Shown piece after piece: positions 15,867-23,207 of a stretch of 34,680 nucleotides of DNA. A model generated the notes under the pieces. That model was not told where the DNA came from, made no database searches, and saw only the letters and a program-made list of their open reading frames with translations. Numbering within the stretch: the stretch's first letter is position 1; each line of letters begins with the position of its first letter. This DNA comes from a virus, in IMG/VR virus record IMGVR_UViG_3300008107_000427, positions 1-34,680 of that record. One strand, 5' to 3'. A program made the translations under genes and the position numbers.

Positions 15867-16877
15867 TTATGCCGTCCTGAAGTTGGTGGTGAAACCTTCC
15901 AGGGGGCGTTTGACGCCGGAGGCAGAAGCTGTACCGCTGCTGTCCACAGCCTGGGTGATGGCACCGTCGGCCACAACCAGCTGGTAGATGGTGCCAGAGG
16001 CGAGGTTCGCACTCGGGTTGATGGTGACAACGTTCCCGGACAGCGTGACAGCTGCAGGTACGGCCACACCAGTGGAGGCGACTTCCAAGCGGAAACCGCT
16101 GCCATCGGTCTGTCCGAGGGCCAGTTGGGTGAGTGCAACGGTGCCGTCGCTTGTGTAGGTGACGGTGAGATCGTTGCCCACAACCACAGCGCTGGCGTTA
16201 TCCAGGGGCACCGTGGCGTAACGGCGGCTACCCGAGCTCGGGGCGGTGAACAAGAGGCTGGACTGCACACCACCGAAGCTAATCGGCGTAGCACCAGCGT
16301 TGTAGCGGCCGAACACGGGGCGGGCACGCGACATCAGGTCGAAGGTGATCTCGGTGAGACCTTCGGCGTTGATGGACTCCTGGTAGTTCATGATCACCGC
16401 GTTGAAGCCGGTGAAGTCATACAGGTAGTTGCCCGTGGTGCCGTCAGCTTGGCCCAGCTCTTTCAGGAACTCGATGTAGATCTCGTAGTCCTTGTTGTAG
16501 CGGGCACGCTGAATCAGGTTGAAGCCCTCGTCGTAGTTGCCACGGAACTGCGGGCAGTTCTGGCCGGCGGGGACTTCAGCGTCCTTCAGGAAGTAGGCGG
16601 TGACCGATGCTTGCACCGACGAACCGGTGATCACGCTGTCAGCCCAGCCGTCATCGCCCAGGAGGCGGAACTCCTGGTTGTTGTCGTTGATCTGGAAGCT
16701 GGTCTGGGTGATGCCTTGGAGCTCGACGTAGCTAGAGCCGGGGTCGAGGGTCGGCAGGGTGATCAGGCCGGCGCTGTCGCGGTTGGCGAAGTAGCGGCAG
16801 GGAGGGGTCAAATCCACGGCACGGACAATGGTCCGGTGAGCCTTGTGGAACGAGAGCCCGATGGCGTAGTCGGCCAT
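15867..16877 (-). CDS. Major tail (tube) protein, 336 aa
   Basis: Residues 1-220 form the tube domain (start MADYAIGLSFHKAHRTIV, then TLDPGSSYVELQGITQTSFQ). Residues about 230-320 form an added Ig-like beta domain (VEVASTGVAVPAAVTLSGN-like strands, VVTINPSANLASGTIYQLVV), as in other tail-tube proteins that carry surface Ig domains, and of the Big/SbsA type. A good ribosome site (GAGGA, eight bases before the ATG) indicates high expression. It is placed between the terminator-type protein upstream and an intrinsic terminator downstream. The identification comes from size, position and Ig-like C-terminus. Confidence 0.82.
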   Translation of the reverse strand: MADYAIGLSFHKAHRTIVRAVDLTPPCRYFANRDSAGLITLPTLDPGSSYVELQGITQTSFQINDNNQEFRLLGDDGWADSVITGSSVQASVTAYFLKDAEVPAGQNCPQFRGNYDEGFNLIQRARYNKDYEIYIEFLKELGQADGTTGNYLYDFTGFNAVIMNYQESINAEGLTEITFDLMSRARPVFGRYNAGATPISFGGVQSSLLFTAPSSGSRRYATVPLDNASAVVVGNDLTVTYTSDGTVALTQLALGQTDGSGFRLEVASTGVAVPAAVTLSGNVVTINPSANLASGTIYQLVVADGAITQAVDSSGTASASGVKRPLEGFTTNFRTA

Positions 16878-16889
16878 GGTTGTGTCCTC

Positions 16890-17363
16890 TTAGGGGATCG
16901 GGGGGTTCAGCACAGTCCCGCGGATGCGGGCTGTCAGGGCCTCAAAGGTGGCCTCGGTCCGGGCCATGTACGTGACTTGGTCCCGTGGGAAGGCGCGAGC
17001 CAGACGACGGCTGATGTCCAGCAACGTTGTTGACATCCGCGTTCCTTTGTTGGTCCCGTAGTTGGTGAAGCGCACGTTCCACGTTTCGATGGAAATCACG
17101 CCCCCTACGGAGCCGGGGCTGACGATCTCGGGCACGTCCTCGATGGTGCATTCGATGCCCGTGACCACCCAGTTGGAGGGGACCATGGAGGCACCGACGA
17201 CGTAGACCGCAGGGGTGCGGCTGCTGTTCGGGATCGTGTAGTAGCCCGGCCAGGCGGTGTACGGCTTGAGGGTGGTGCCGTCAGCCTCGTACAAGTCGAG
17301 GATGTGGCGCTCAATCGTTGACCGCAGTGCAGTTACTGGCGGGCAGTGCGTGGAGATCGTCAT
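16890..17363 (-). CDS. Probable tail terminator protein, 157 aa
   Basis: ATG 17363 overlaps the upstream stop as ATGA; a longer frame to 17618 only covers the previous gene. The N-terminal helix (TALRSTIERHILDLYEADG) is followed by beta strands (TPAVYVVGASMVPSNWVVTG; VISIETWNVRFTNYG) and a C-terminal helix (LLDISRRLARAF). This alpha-beta layout, its length and its position directly before the major tail protein match tail terminators such as lambda gpU or HK97 gp10-associated genes. The terminator caps the tube and joins it to the head. No sequence signature settles it. Confidence 0.6.
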   Translation of the reverse strand: MTISTHCPPVTALRSTIERHILDLYEADGTTLKPYTAWPGYYTIPNSSRTPAVYVVGASMVPSNWVVTGIECTIEDVPEIVSPGSVGGVISIETWNVRFTNYGTNKGTRMSTTLLDISRRLARAFPRDQVTYMARTEATFEALTARIRGTVLNPPIP

Positions 17364-17734
17364 GGCTGCTCCTCCAAGGCACGGCGGAGCAGTTGACCGA
17401 ACTTGGCAGGAGCCTCTTGAAGGGGTGCCTGAGTCCAAGGTCGGCCCGGGAAGCGTTGACCGTTGAGGCCAACACCGCCCTCGTGGACTTGAGCGGCGTA
17501 CTCGGTGGGCCAGGTGAAGGTCACCGAGCCGTCCGCGTTCACAGTGCGGGTTTGGCTGGCACGAAGGCGGCCAGAGTCCACGATGTCCCGTACCTGCGGA
17601 GGGGTGGGATAGTTCCACTTCGCCGAGGAGATTTCCTGGGTAAAGCGGGCATCCAGCCAGGTGCTCAACTGCTGCACGGCTGTGGCCGTCGCTGTTTGCA
17701 GGGCCTGGTCAAGAGCGCGACGTTGCTGGGCCAT
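17360..17734 (-). CDS. HK97 gp10-like tail completion / neck protein, 124 aa
   Basis: The sequence has the family pattern: an N-terminal helix (RRALDQALQTATATAVQQL), then DIVDSGRLRASQT, a strand pair with WPTEYAAQVHEGG (about 85), and GRPWTQAPLQEAP at the end, corresponding to 'RPFL..Al'. HK97 gp10-type and lambda gpZ-type proteins join head and tail. Neighbours overlap on both sides (TGATG and ATGA). The position, between the head connectors and the tail terminator, agrees. Confidence 0.75.
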   Translation of the reverse strand: MAQQRRALDQALQTATATAVQQLSTWLDARFTQEISSAKWNYPTPPQVRDIVDSGRLRASQTRTVNADGSVTFTWPTEYAAQVHEGGVGLNGQRFPGRPWTQAPLQEAPAKFGQLLRRALEEQP

Positions 17735-18132
17735 CAGGCGGGACCTCCCACAACGCGGAAGATGCCGCTCAGGCTCTGGCGGATGTCGCGATAGGCCGCC
17801 TGGTCCATGTTCAGGCTGTAAGTCAGCTCGAACCGGCCTCGGTAGCCGTTGATGGTGGCGACTGCTTGGCTTCCGTTTGTGATCCGGGGATCGAGAACAG
17901 AAGGGCTCAGCAGACGACCTTCACAGGCATAGGTCGTTGTATCGATGCCACCTTTCCCTGTCCAACGCGGTGGCTGGAGGGTAATGGCGGCGAGATACTC
18001 GACAATCTCGGTGCTCTGAGTGGTGTTACCCGTGGAGGGATCCGTGGTGGTGAAACCGGTGGCCACCTCGAACGCCAGCTGAGCGTTGCCCCAAGGGGCG
18101 TAGCTACCGATAGTGGCGGGTGGGATAGCCAT
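17734..18132 (-). CDS. Probable head closure / connector protein, 132 aa
   Basis: The sequence is a beta-rich chain of 132 residues (IPPATIGSYAPWGNAQLAFE; TEIVEYLAAITLQPPRW; INGYRGRFELTYSLN). The length and the position two bases after the small adaptor gene suit an SPP1 gp16-like stopper, the protein that closes the neck until infection. I do not see a decisive motif. It is also possible that it belongs to a cyanophage-only neck protein family. Confidence 0.5.
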   Translation of the reverse strand: MAIPPATIGSYAPWGNAQLAFEVATGFTTTDPSTGNTTQSTEIVEYLAAITLQPPRWTGKGGIDTTTYACEGRLLSPSVLDPRITNGSQAVATINGYRGRFELTYSLNMDQAAYRDIRQSLSGIFRVVGGPA

Positions 18133-18134
18133 GG

Positions 18135-18443
18135 TCAGAGCGCGAAGCCTGAGATGGGGAGGCTGCCAAGCAAGCGCTGGTACTCCTGGCCGTAGAGGGA
18201 GGCTTGGATCTGGTTCCCGGTAGGGGAGCCCGACATTGCGCCGACCTGGAGGCCGATCTGCATCACGCGGGTGGCCAGCAAGTGGGCCGCGAGATAGCTG
18301 ACTGCGTCGCTGTGGATGGTTCCCCAGCGCGTTTCAGGAGTGAAGCGCCCGGCCTCGGCCAACGCACCCTCGATTACCTCGAGCGACAGTTCGCCAAACT
18401 CGGGGAAACGGATGAGAAATACGTTGGCGGAGGGGACAGCCAT
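18135..18443 (-). CDS. Head-tail adaptor (DUF4054-like), 102 aa
   Basis: This is a short all-helical protein. VFLIRFPEFGELSLEVIEG resembles the 'F...FPeF.d..d..I...l..A' opening of head-tail adaptors; a long helix follows (VSYLAAHLLATRVMQI), then a Gly/Ser loop and LYGQEYQRLLGSLPISGF. This corresponds to the adaptor fold (SPP1 gp15, HK97 gp6, DUF4054 types), which sits on the portal. It overlaps the preceding gene by one base (TGATG). Confidence 0.7.
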   Translation of the reverse strand: MAVPSANVFLIRFPEFGELSLEVIEGALAEAGRFTPETRWGTIHSDAVSYLAAHLLATRVMQIGLQVGAMSGSPTGNQIQASLYGQEYQRLLGSLPISGFAL

Positions 18444-18862
18444 CAGCCGTTGCCTTCAGTGATGGCGCTGATGCGCTTGGCAATGGCGTTCTTCACGCGG
18501 ATCCGGGCTTCTTTCGCGTCCCAACGTTGGAGTTGGGCTACATCGAAGCTGTCCTCGATCAGGTTCAGAGCTTGAGTGATCGGCAGATCCGAGATCGTGT
18601 CAGCTGCTGAGGGCGAGATCGTGGCGTCCTCGGTGGTGTCGCTGGTTTCCTCTTCGATGCGCAGGGCACCGAGTTTGAGGAGACCTTTGACCACGTCGTA
18701 GTCCTTGATCTTGTCCCAGGTGGCAGCGGGGAAACCCCGGTTCACACCAGAGGTGAGCTGGATGTGATCGGTTACGCCAGCGCCTGCGATGAAGGAGAAG
18801 CCCAAAGAGCACTCCTTGTCCATGGGAGGACTTTCAAGCTCGGGGCGATAAACGAGGATCAT
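18443..18862 (-). CDS. Head-region protein of unknown function, 139 aa
   Basis: ATG 18862 (MILVYRPELESPPMDKEC) is preferred over an upstream TTG (18886). The first 60 residues include a hydrophobic turn region (GFSFIAGAGVTDHIQLTSG). The remainder has WDKIKDYDVVKGLLKLGAL, a Thr/Asp-rich linker, and a charged C-terminal helix (AKEARIRVKNAIAKRISAI). I do not recognise the family. The position between the capsid and adaptor genes suggests a head completion factor or a minor head protein. It is separated from the capsid gene by 57 bases containing a hairpin. Confidence 0.55.
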   Translation of the reverse strand: MILVYRPELESPPMDKECSLGFSFIAGAGVTDHIQLTSGVNRGFPAATWDKIKDYDVVKGLLKLGALRIEEETSDTTEDATISPSAADTISDLPITQALNLIEDSFDVAQLQRWDAKEARIRVKNAIAKRISAITEGNG

Positions 18863-18908
18863 GGTCCGGTGAAGTGAGTGAGCCAACCAATTCAGAGCGG
18901 GTTAGGAG

Positions 18909-18929
18909 AAAGCCTGAGATCAGGCCTTT
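18909..18929 (-). other. Hairpin at the stop codon of the capsid gene
   Basis: The minus strand carries AAAGGCCTG, a four-base loop and CAGGCTTT, an 8-bp stem with one bulged base that includes the capsid TGA. No T-run follows on the minus strand (CTCC follows). On the plus strand four T do follow. It may stabilise capsid mRNA or weakly attenuate it. It is a weak candidate. Confidence 0.4.
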
Positions 18930-19831
18930 TCCAGCACCATGGCGCTCTTGGGGTAGTAGAGGGACAGGCCGCCGATGCGGGCGTGGGCTGCCACGGAGAA
19001 CTCGAGGGCCTGACGCACGGGGGGCAGGAACTCGAGAGGTTGGGGCAGGTGCAGTTGCAGCTTGTCGGGGCTGCGGTCGTACACGAACACGCGGTCCTTG
19101 GACAGCGAGCCACCCGACTTGGAGGCCTCGAGCTCGTTGATCGGCTCGATGGCGCTGATCATCGGGTTCGTCCGGAGGAAGAACTCCATGATCGTGGTGT
19201 CCGAAGTGGACGACCGGGGGGTGGTGCTGATGATGCGGTACACGTTGTAGGGCACCAGCATCGTGTTGGGCATCTCCTTCATGTTGGAGTTCTGCACCAC
19301 ACGGGTGGGAACTTCATTCAGGAGTTGGATCAGCTCGTCGGTGGTTGCGGAATCGAACCACACGCTGGGGACCAGCTTGTCGACCTGATCGTTGTTGAAC
19401 AGGCCCTTCATGCCCGAGGCAGCGTCGCCGAAGTAGGCGATCTCCTGCACTTTCTCCTCGTAGGCGCGACGCACGGCGTTAGCACGGCGCTGCTCCAGGT
19501 TCATGCCGGGCACCATGGCGGCGGCACGGGTTTCCTGGATGGTGTACGCGAAGGAGGCACCGAGGCTGCGCACAGGGTGCGTGACCTCTTTGCGCAGGAC
19601 GTCGGCACGGGGCAGGTCGTTGGCTTTGTCGCCAATAACCTTCATCGAGCCTTGCTTATCGAAGACGCGATAGGTGAAGGAGTCAGCGCCGGATCCGACC
19701 TCGGTGGAGATCGGGATCAGCTGGCTGTACTTGATGTCGGCGTACTCGACCTCGAAGGTGCGAGCCAGGATGGTCTCCAGCTCACGGGCGAGAAAGACGC
19801 CGACCTCGTCGTTACGAATTTCGGTAGTCAT
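18920..19831 (-). CDS. Major capsid protein (DUF2184 type), 303 aa
   Basis: This is the shell protein. The opening, FLARELETILARTFEVEYAD then IKYSQLIPISTEVGSGADSF, and the later RVFDKQGSMKVIGDKAND plus SLGASFAYTIQETRAA are typical of the DUF2184 capsid family (HK97-like fold). The C-terminal half contains VRQALEFSVAAHARIGGL (about 275), the conserved closing strand. Its start has GGAG nine bases before the ATG. It lies after a decoration protein and a DUF2213 protease/scaffold, the order expected for this capsid class. No separate delta domain is evident, and the length is usual for the family. Confidence 0.93.
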   Translation of the reverse strand: MTTEIRNDEVGVFLARELETILARTFEVEYADIKYSQLIPISTEVGSGADSFTYRVFDKQGSMKVIGDKANDLPRADVLRKEVTHPVRSLGASFAYTIQETRAAAMVPGMNLEQRRANAVRRAYEEKVQEIAYFGDAASGMKGLFNNDQVDKLVPSVWFDSATTDELIQLLNEVPTRVVQNSNMKEMPNTMLVPYNVYRIISTTPRSSTSDTTIMEFFLRTNPMISAIEPINELEASKSGGSLSKDRVFVYDRSPDKLQLHLPQPLEFLPPVRQALEFSVAAHARIGGLSLYYPKSAMVLEKA

Positions 19832-19848
19832 TGGTAAAAGCTCCGTGA

Positions 19849-20463
19849 TCAGGAGTCAGCGGCGAAGGTGCAGGCTGGGATGTCCAGTTCCAACAGCACC
19901 AGACCGGCGCCGGAGGTCTCAGACAGCCAACGAGCACCCGCCGTGACGGCGGTTGTCCTGGTGCCAGATGCGGTCTTGCAGAAACGACCGAGGAAGGCGC
20001 CGGAAACGGTGCCCGAGTAGTCGGTGTCCCAGAAGCGGACGGCGTCGCCCAGTGCCACGGCCTCGGTGGTGTACACCCAGATGACACCCTTGGAGAGCAC
20101 GTTGACGGTCTCTTTGTCGGGGTAACCGACGCGGCCGTCCGCGGCAAACGGGGTGGGAACAGGGGTGTAGGCCGAGCCGCCGCTCACACCCTCGAAGGTG
20201 AGGGAGCTAACAGCGAGACCCACGATGCCGGTGGCACCGGTGGCGGGCTCGACGGCCAGGGCGTTGTTGCTGGTCGGGGAGTTGTCGGTCATCACCAACA
20301 CCCCGAAGGGGATGGCGGCGCCGGACTGGTTGCGGAAGCTGCGAGACACGTAGGCCTGCAGGTCGGCAATCATGCCCTCGTGACCGGCAACTTCGGTCAG
20401 GGGGTAGCTGCCTTGAGCCCCAGAGGGGTTGGTAACAGTGGTGGCGGTGAAAGTAGCGGCCAT
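19849..20463 (-). CDS. Capsid decoration / structural cement protein (gp24-like), 204 aa
   Basis: The sequence reads VSRSFRNQSGAAIPFGVLVM, GIVGLAVSSLTFEG, ETVNVLSKGVIWVYTTEAV and LGDAVRFWDTDYSGTVSG: the beta-barrel cement-protein pattern known from 'structural cement Gp24' families. These trimers stabilise the expanded shell. The start ATG 20463 is preceded by an AAGGAGCTCCTT palindrome (20466-20477) that holds the ribosome site and overlaps the upstream stop. The gene ends 17 bases before the capsid ATG. The assignment is supported both by pattern and by its place next to the capsid gene. Confidence 0.82.
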   Translation of the reverse strand: MAATFTATTVTNPSGAQGSYPLTEVAGHEGMIADLQAYVSRSFRNQSGAAIPFGVLVMTDNSPTSNNALAVEPATGATGIVGLAVSSLTFEGVSGGSAYTPVPTPFAADGRVGYPDKETVNVLSKGVIWVYTTEAVALGDAVRFWDTDYSGTVSGAFLGRFCKTASGTRTTAVTAGARWLSETSGAGLVLLELDIPACTFAADS

Positions 20464-20475
20464 GGAAGGAGCTCC

Positions 20476-21786
20476 TTACTTGGTGGCGGTGAGGGGACGC
20501 TTCCAGGCTTCGACCTGCCGTGCTCGGTAAGAAGACACAGGGTCGTCGTTGGAGCGACCGGCTCCCTTCAGCGCGTCGCGCAGGGCGGCGGTGCTGTCGG
20601 AACGGGCGTCGGCGGCGTCCTCTTTGGTTTCACCGGTTTCACCGGCTTCACCGTCGTCGGAGCCTTCGGCTTCTTCACCGTCGCCCTCTTCACCTTCGGC
20701 GTCAGCGCGGGCGGCAAGGATGCCGTCCACAACACCACAGATGTAGGAGGGGTCGGCGTCTTCGCGAGGAGCGGCGCCGGTCAGGTTTTCGAAGGCCTGG
20801 TTGTACAGAGTGGCGTCGTCAATGCCGTCGAACTTGAAGTCCTCGGTAAAGGCGGGGGCCAACTTCTGAAGGGTGGAGAGACGAGCGGCGACCAGTTGGT
20901 CGAGCTCGGCTGTGTCGATACGAGCAGAACCGGATTCGAGCTCGGTGATGCGCTCTTCGAGAGCATCAGCACGGCCTTCGGCGGCTTCCTTCTCGTAGGC
21001 GATGGAGTCGAAGTCTGCGTTGAGGGAATCGAGCTTGGAAGAAAGCTCGTCACGCTCGGTGGTCACAGCTTTGAGTTGGCGCTCCATGTCCCGTGCGAAG
21101 GACTGGACCGCCGTTGCTGCTTCCGCGGGCAGATCGATCTCCAGGCCGTCAAGTTTGACGGTGGCCATAACGGGAGATGCAGGTTGACTGGGCTGGAGCG
21201 CCGACCCATAGGTGTGGGTCAGTTCCTGGTCGTAGGCCACAGCGTCAGCTGCGTCCATACGGTCGAGGAGCAGTCGTACCTCCGGGCCAGCCCGGCCACG
21301 GGGCACGATGGCGATGTGATTCACCCGGATGTTGCGCTGGATGCCGGAGTACTCCTCGCCCTCGGGGGTGAGCCCAGGGGTGGGGTCGAAATCGACCTTG
21401 TAGCCGGCAGACACCTCGGTGGCGTCCTTGCGCTTGATCTTCTCGATGGCGTCCGCGTCGGTGACGACGAGGGCGACTTCCACGAAACCGTCGTTGTAAC
21501 GGACCTGACTACCTGAGTAGCCGACCTGATACGTCTTGGTGTTGGAAGAGTCGAGCAGAACGGGTGGATGCCCCCATGTCGCGGGTTTCATCCCGAACGT
21601 GGAAAGCGAATCGGGAGCACTGACCTCCTCGGGGGGCCTGTATTCCCGGACTTGGGAGCCATCAGCACGCCGGTAGAGCTGGGTGCCCGTACGCGCAGCA
21701 CGACACCACACGCGAAGGTAACCCTCCTCGGTGGTTTCGCTACCCGTGATCGGGGCGAAGTCGTACCTGGATACTGATGTTTCCAT
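20476..21786 (-). CDS. DUF2213 capsid maturation protease fused to a scaffold, 436 aa
   Basis: Residues 1-185 match the DUF2213 prohead protease: TWGHPPVLLD (H73), ATEVSAGYKVDF (S126) and IRVNHIAIVPRGRAGPE (H157), with the conserved YDFAPITGS.T.EGYLRV opening. A scaffold part follows from about 207 (MATVKLDGLEIDLPAEA). It contains a coiled coil (about 225-290), a Gly/Pro region, and a very acidic tail (GEEGDGEEAEGSDDGE) at about 370-410. The protease cuts scaffold and capsid ends before packaging. The start is ATG 21786; GTG 21792, with AAGG eight bases ahead, is equally possible. No separate scaffold gene is seen, so the fusion supplies that function. Confidence 0.85.
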   Translation of the reverse strand: METSVSRYDFAPITGSETTEEGYLRVWCRAARTGTQLYRRADGSQVREYRPPEEVSAPDSLSTFGMKPATWGHPPVLLDSSNTKTYQVGYSGSQVRYNDGFVEVALVVTDADAIEKIKRKDATEVSAGYKVDFDPTPGLTPEGEEYSGIQRNIRVNHIAIVPRGRAGPEVRLLLDRMDAADAVAYDQELTHTYGSALQPSQPASPVMATVKLDGLEIDLPAEAATAVQSFARDMERQLKAVTTERDELSSKLDSLNADFDSIAYEKEAAEGRADALEERITELESGSARIDTAELDQLVAARLSTLQKLAPAFTEDFKFDGIDDATLYNQAFENLTGAAPREDADPSYICGVVDGILAARADAEGEEGDGEEAEGSDDGEAGETGETKEDAADARSDSTAALRDALKGAGRSNDDPVSSYRARQVEAWKRPLTATK

Positions 21787-21848
21787 GCGCACAGATTACG
21801 CCTTTTGAGGAGTCGCGATAGCCTTAAACGCAAAGCGGATAAAGGGGA

Positions 21849-22064
21849 GTGGCAATCCACCGGCAATTGACTATGTGCCGCAGGATGCGCGCCTTACGGG
21901 AATACACCGGTCACACCCAGGCAGAGGTGGCAGAACGACTGGGGATCAGTCAGGCGGCGTACTCGAGACTGGAAAAGGGTGAAATAGAGATATCGCTTTC
22001 GAAGCTAATAGTATTAAGCGAGATCTACTCAGTGCCGTTGCACGAAATGCTGCAGGGCGTCTAG
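21849..22064 (+). CDS. XRE-family (Cro/CI-like) helix-turn-helix regulator, 71 aa
   Basis: The helix-turn-helix TQAEVAERLGISQAAYSRLE (about 25-44) is complete, followed by KGEIEISLSKLIVLSEIYSV as the third to fifth helices of a Xre domain. It is on the plus strand, against the whole operon, and divergent from the DUF2213 gene across a gap of about 60 bases. The frame opens at GTG 21849, just after an AAAGGGGA purine run; an ATG at 21873 is a possible later start. The base composition is richer in A/T than the surroundings. Its stop (TAG) overlaps the stop of the minus-strand gene below in the palindrome CTAG. It may repress or activate the divergent genes; no operator is evident. Confidence 0.8.
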   Translation: MAIHRQLTMCRRMRALREYTGHTQAEVAERLGISQAAYSRLEKGEIEISLSKLIVLSEIYSVPLHEMLQGV

Positions 22065-22240
22065 GCGTTGTAAACCTCGGTGTGCCAGACCACGGCGCCC
22101 TCGGAGATCAGACGGCGGCGGATGGTGTTGGCTTCGTGGACGGGACAGAGCAGGGACTGAGCTCCTGCGGGGTTCCAGTACCAGAGGCGGGTGAAGGCGT
22201 GTTCGGGCGGCTTAGCCGGTTTCACGTCGGTGTCCTGCAC
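22061..22240 (-). CDS. 59-aa protein convergent with the HTH regulator
   Basis: The frame opens at GTG 22240 directly after a TGA and ends at TAG 22063-22061, giving 59 residues. A second GTG at 22225 with AGGA seven bases before it may be the true start. The core, FTRLWYWNPAGAQSLLCPVH then EANTIRRRLISEGAVVWHTE, has two Trp, one Cys, two His and clear secondary-structure pattern, and its codon use resembles the structural genes. I do not recognise a family. It lies between the Cys-rich protein and the protease gene, which suggests membership of the head operon. Confidence 0.6.
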   Translation of the reverse strand: MQDTDVKPAKPPEHAFTRLWYWNPAGAQSLLCPVHEANTIRRRLISEGAVVWHTEVYNA

Positions 22241-22273
22241 TCAGGCTCGGGTAACTGAGCTCATTGTGCGGAC

Positions 22274-22564
22274 TTAGCGGCGGCTGGTCTTACCCGAGCA
22301 CTTCCACTTAGCCCGCGAGAGGCAAAGCGGGGTGTTGCGTTCGGCTCCGGAGCAGTCATAGCCTTCGGATTTCATGTCGCCGAAGGACCGAGCGCAGTAG
22401 CGGTCGCCTTTGGGGGTGCCGGGGGCGATGCGGTAGCCCTTGGCGCCGTAGCGGACCTTGTTGGGTCGGCCAGTCTCGGGGTTGGTGACGGTCTTCGTGT
22501 ACTTCTTGCCGTCCTCGGTGTCCTTCTGGGTACGAGGTTTCGTAATGCTGGATGTAGGCGTCAC
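22274..22564 (-). CDS. Cys-rich KGYRIAPGT-type small protein, 96 aa
   Basis: The central part KTVTNPETGRPNKVRYGAKG, then YRIAPGTPKGDRYCARSFG, and the Cys-containing end NTPLCLSRAKWKCSGK match a small protein family I recognise from cyanophages (KGY.IAPGT.KGD.YCARS, then N.P..LSR..WKC.G). I propose GTG 22564 as the start; an earlier in-frame GTG (22633) lies inside the upstream gene. Four Cys suggest a zinc or structural site. About 209 bases overlap the 3' part of the upstream gene in another frame. Whether it is made separately or by a +1 frameshift from that gene is unclear. Function unknown. Confidence 0.65.
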   Translation of the reverse strand: MTPTSSITKPRTQKDTEDGKKYTKTVTNPETGRPNKVRYGAKGYRIAPGTPKGDRYCARSFGDMKSEGYDCSGAERNTPLCLSRAKWKCSGKTSRR

Positions 22565-23204
22565 GCCGCCCGAAACCCTCGATACGGCGTCGACTCGGCT
22601 GGCCGGTCCGTGGGTCGAGCGGTAGGCGAACACGCTCGGGGGTCAAGTTGCTCTGTGGGAGCTGGGCTTGAGTTCCACGCGGCAGGCGCTTCTGATCGGG
22701 TTTGCGATAGCCGGGTTCGTAACGGCGGCGGGCGGCCTCGGTACGGAGGCGGAGCTCACGAAGGGTGGTCTTGGTGGCCATACCCGCGGCTTCACCAGCA
22801 CTCGCCATGGTGTTGCCAATTTGGCCCAGGCGTCGAATCTCCTCTCGGGCGGTCTGGGCGATTGCGCCCTCGGTCTGGCGTACCGCGGTGGCGGTGTTCT
22901 CCCGCATGCGCTGGGTCTTGGACTTGCGCGGAGGTGCGGCGGCGAGGAGACCGCGGGGTGTCAGACCCGGAAGGCGCGGAGGGCTGGAGGGCGGCGCATC
23001 ACTACCGCTGGAACCAGTGCTGCCCCTACGCCGGGACAATGCAACAGCGCCTGCCCCGAGGGCGGCCACACCCAGACCAGCGGCGATGGCCTTGCGCGTC
23101 GGAAAGGATCCCCGTTGGCGGCAGGTTTTTCCCGCTGCGATGTGGCTCTGTCCGCACGGGCGGCCATTGGCGTCGAGGCGGAGCGAGGCAGGAGTGAGCG
23201 TCAT
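22356..23204 (-). CDS. Head-region Cys-motif protein, 282 aa frame
   Basis: Residues 3-31 hold LTPASLRLDANGRPCGQSHI and then AAGKTCRQRG, one copy of the motif C-G-x3-I-x5-C (C17, C28) shared with two other head-region proteins here. A hydrophobic Ala/Gly segment follows (AIAAGLGVAALGAGAVALS, about 39-57), then a Pro/Ser linker, a basic helix (about 100-170) and PRTGQPSRRRIEGFGRRDAY. From about residue 215 the frame reads like the out-of-frame version of the Cys-rich small protein (Arg/His/Pro-rich), so the natural end is uncertain. The predicted role is a minor virion or scaffold-associated protein; there is no named family. Confidence 0.6.
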   Translation of the reverse strand: MTLTPASLRLDANGRPCGQSHIAAGKTCRQRGSFPTRKAIAAGLGVAALGAGAVALSRRRGSTGSSGSDAPPSSPPRLPGLTPRGLLAAAPPRKSKTQRMRENTATAVRQTEGAIAQTAREEIRRLGQIGNTMASAGEAAGMATKTTLRELRLRTEAARRRYEPGYRKPDQKRLPRGTQAQLPQSNLTPERVRLPLDPRTGQPSRRRIEGFGRRDAYIQHYETSYPEGHRGRQEVHEDRHQPRDWPTQQGPLRRQGLPHRPRHPQRRPLLRSVLRRHEIRRL

Positions 23205-23207
23205 GGC

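Noticed and set aside
17364-17618. N-terminal extension of the tail terminator gene to 17618
   Set aside because: The added residues are antiparallel-free shadow sequence within the gp10-like gene; ATG 17363 overlaps its stop as ATGA.
16125-21516. Long plus-strand open frames (for example 16125-17033, 18878-19837, 20380-21516)
   Set aside because: They are antisense to well-identified tail, capsid and protease genes, have odd Gly/Val/His-rich composition and arise from the G/C-rich third positions of the real genes.
21849-22064. Lysogeny module
   Set aside because: One Xre-type protein alone, without integrase, antirepressor or attachment site in the window, does not show lysogeny.
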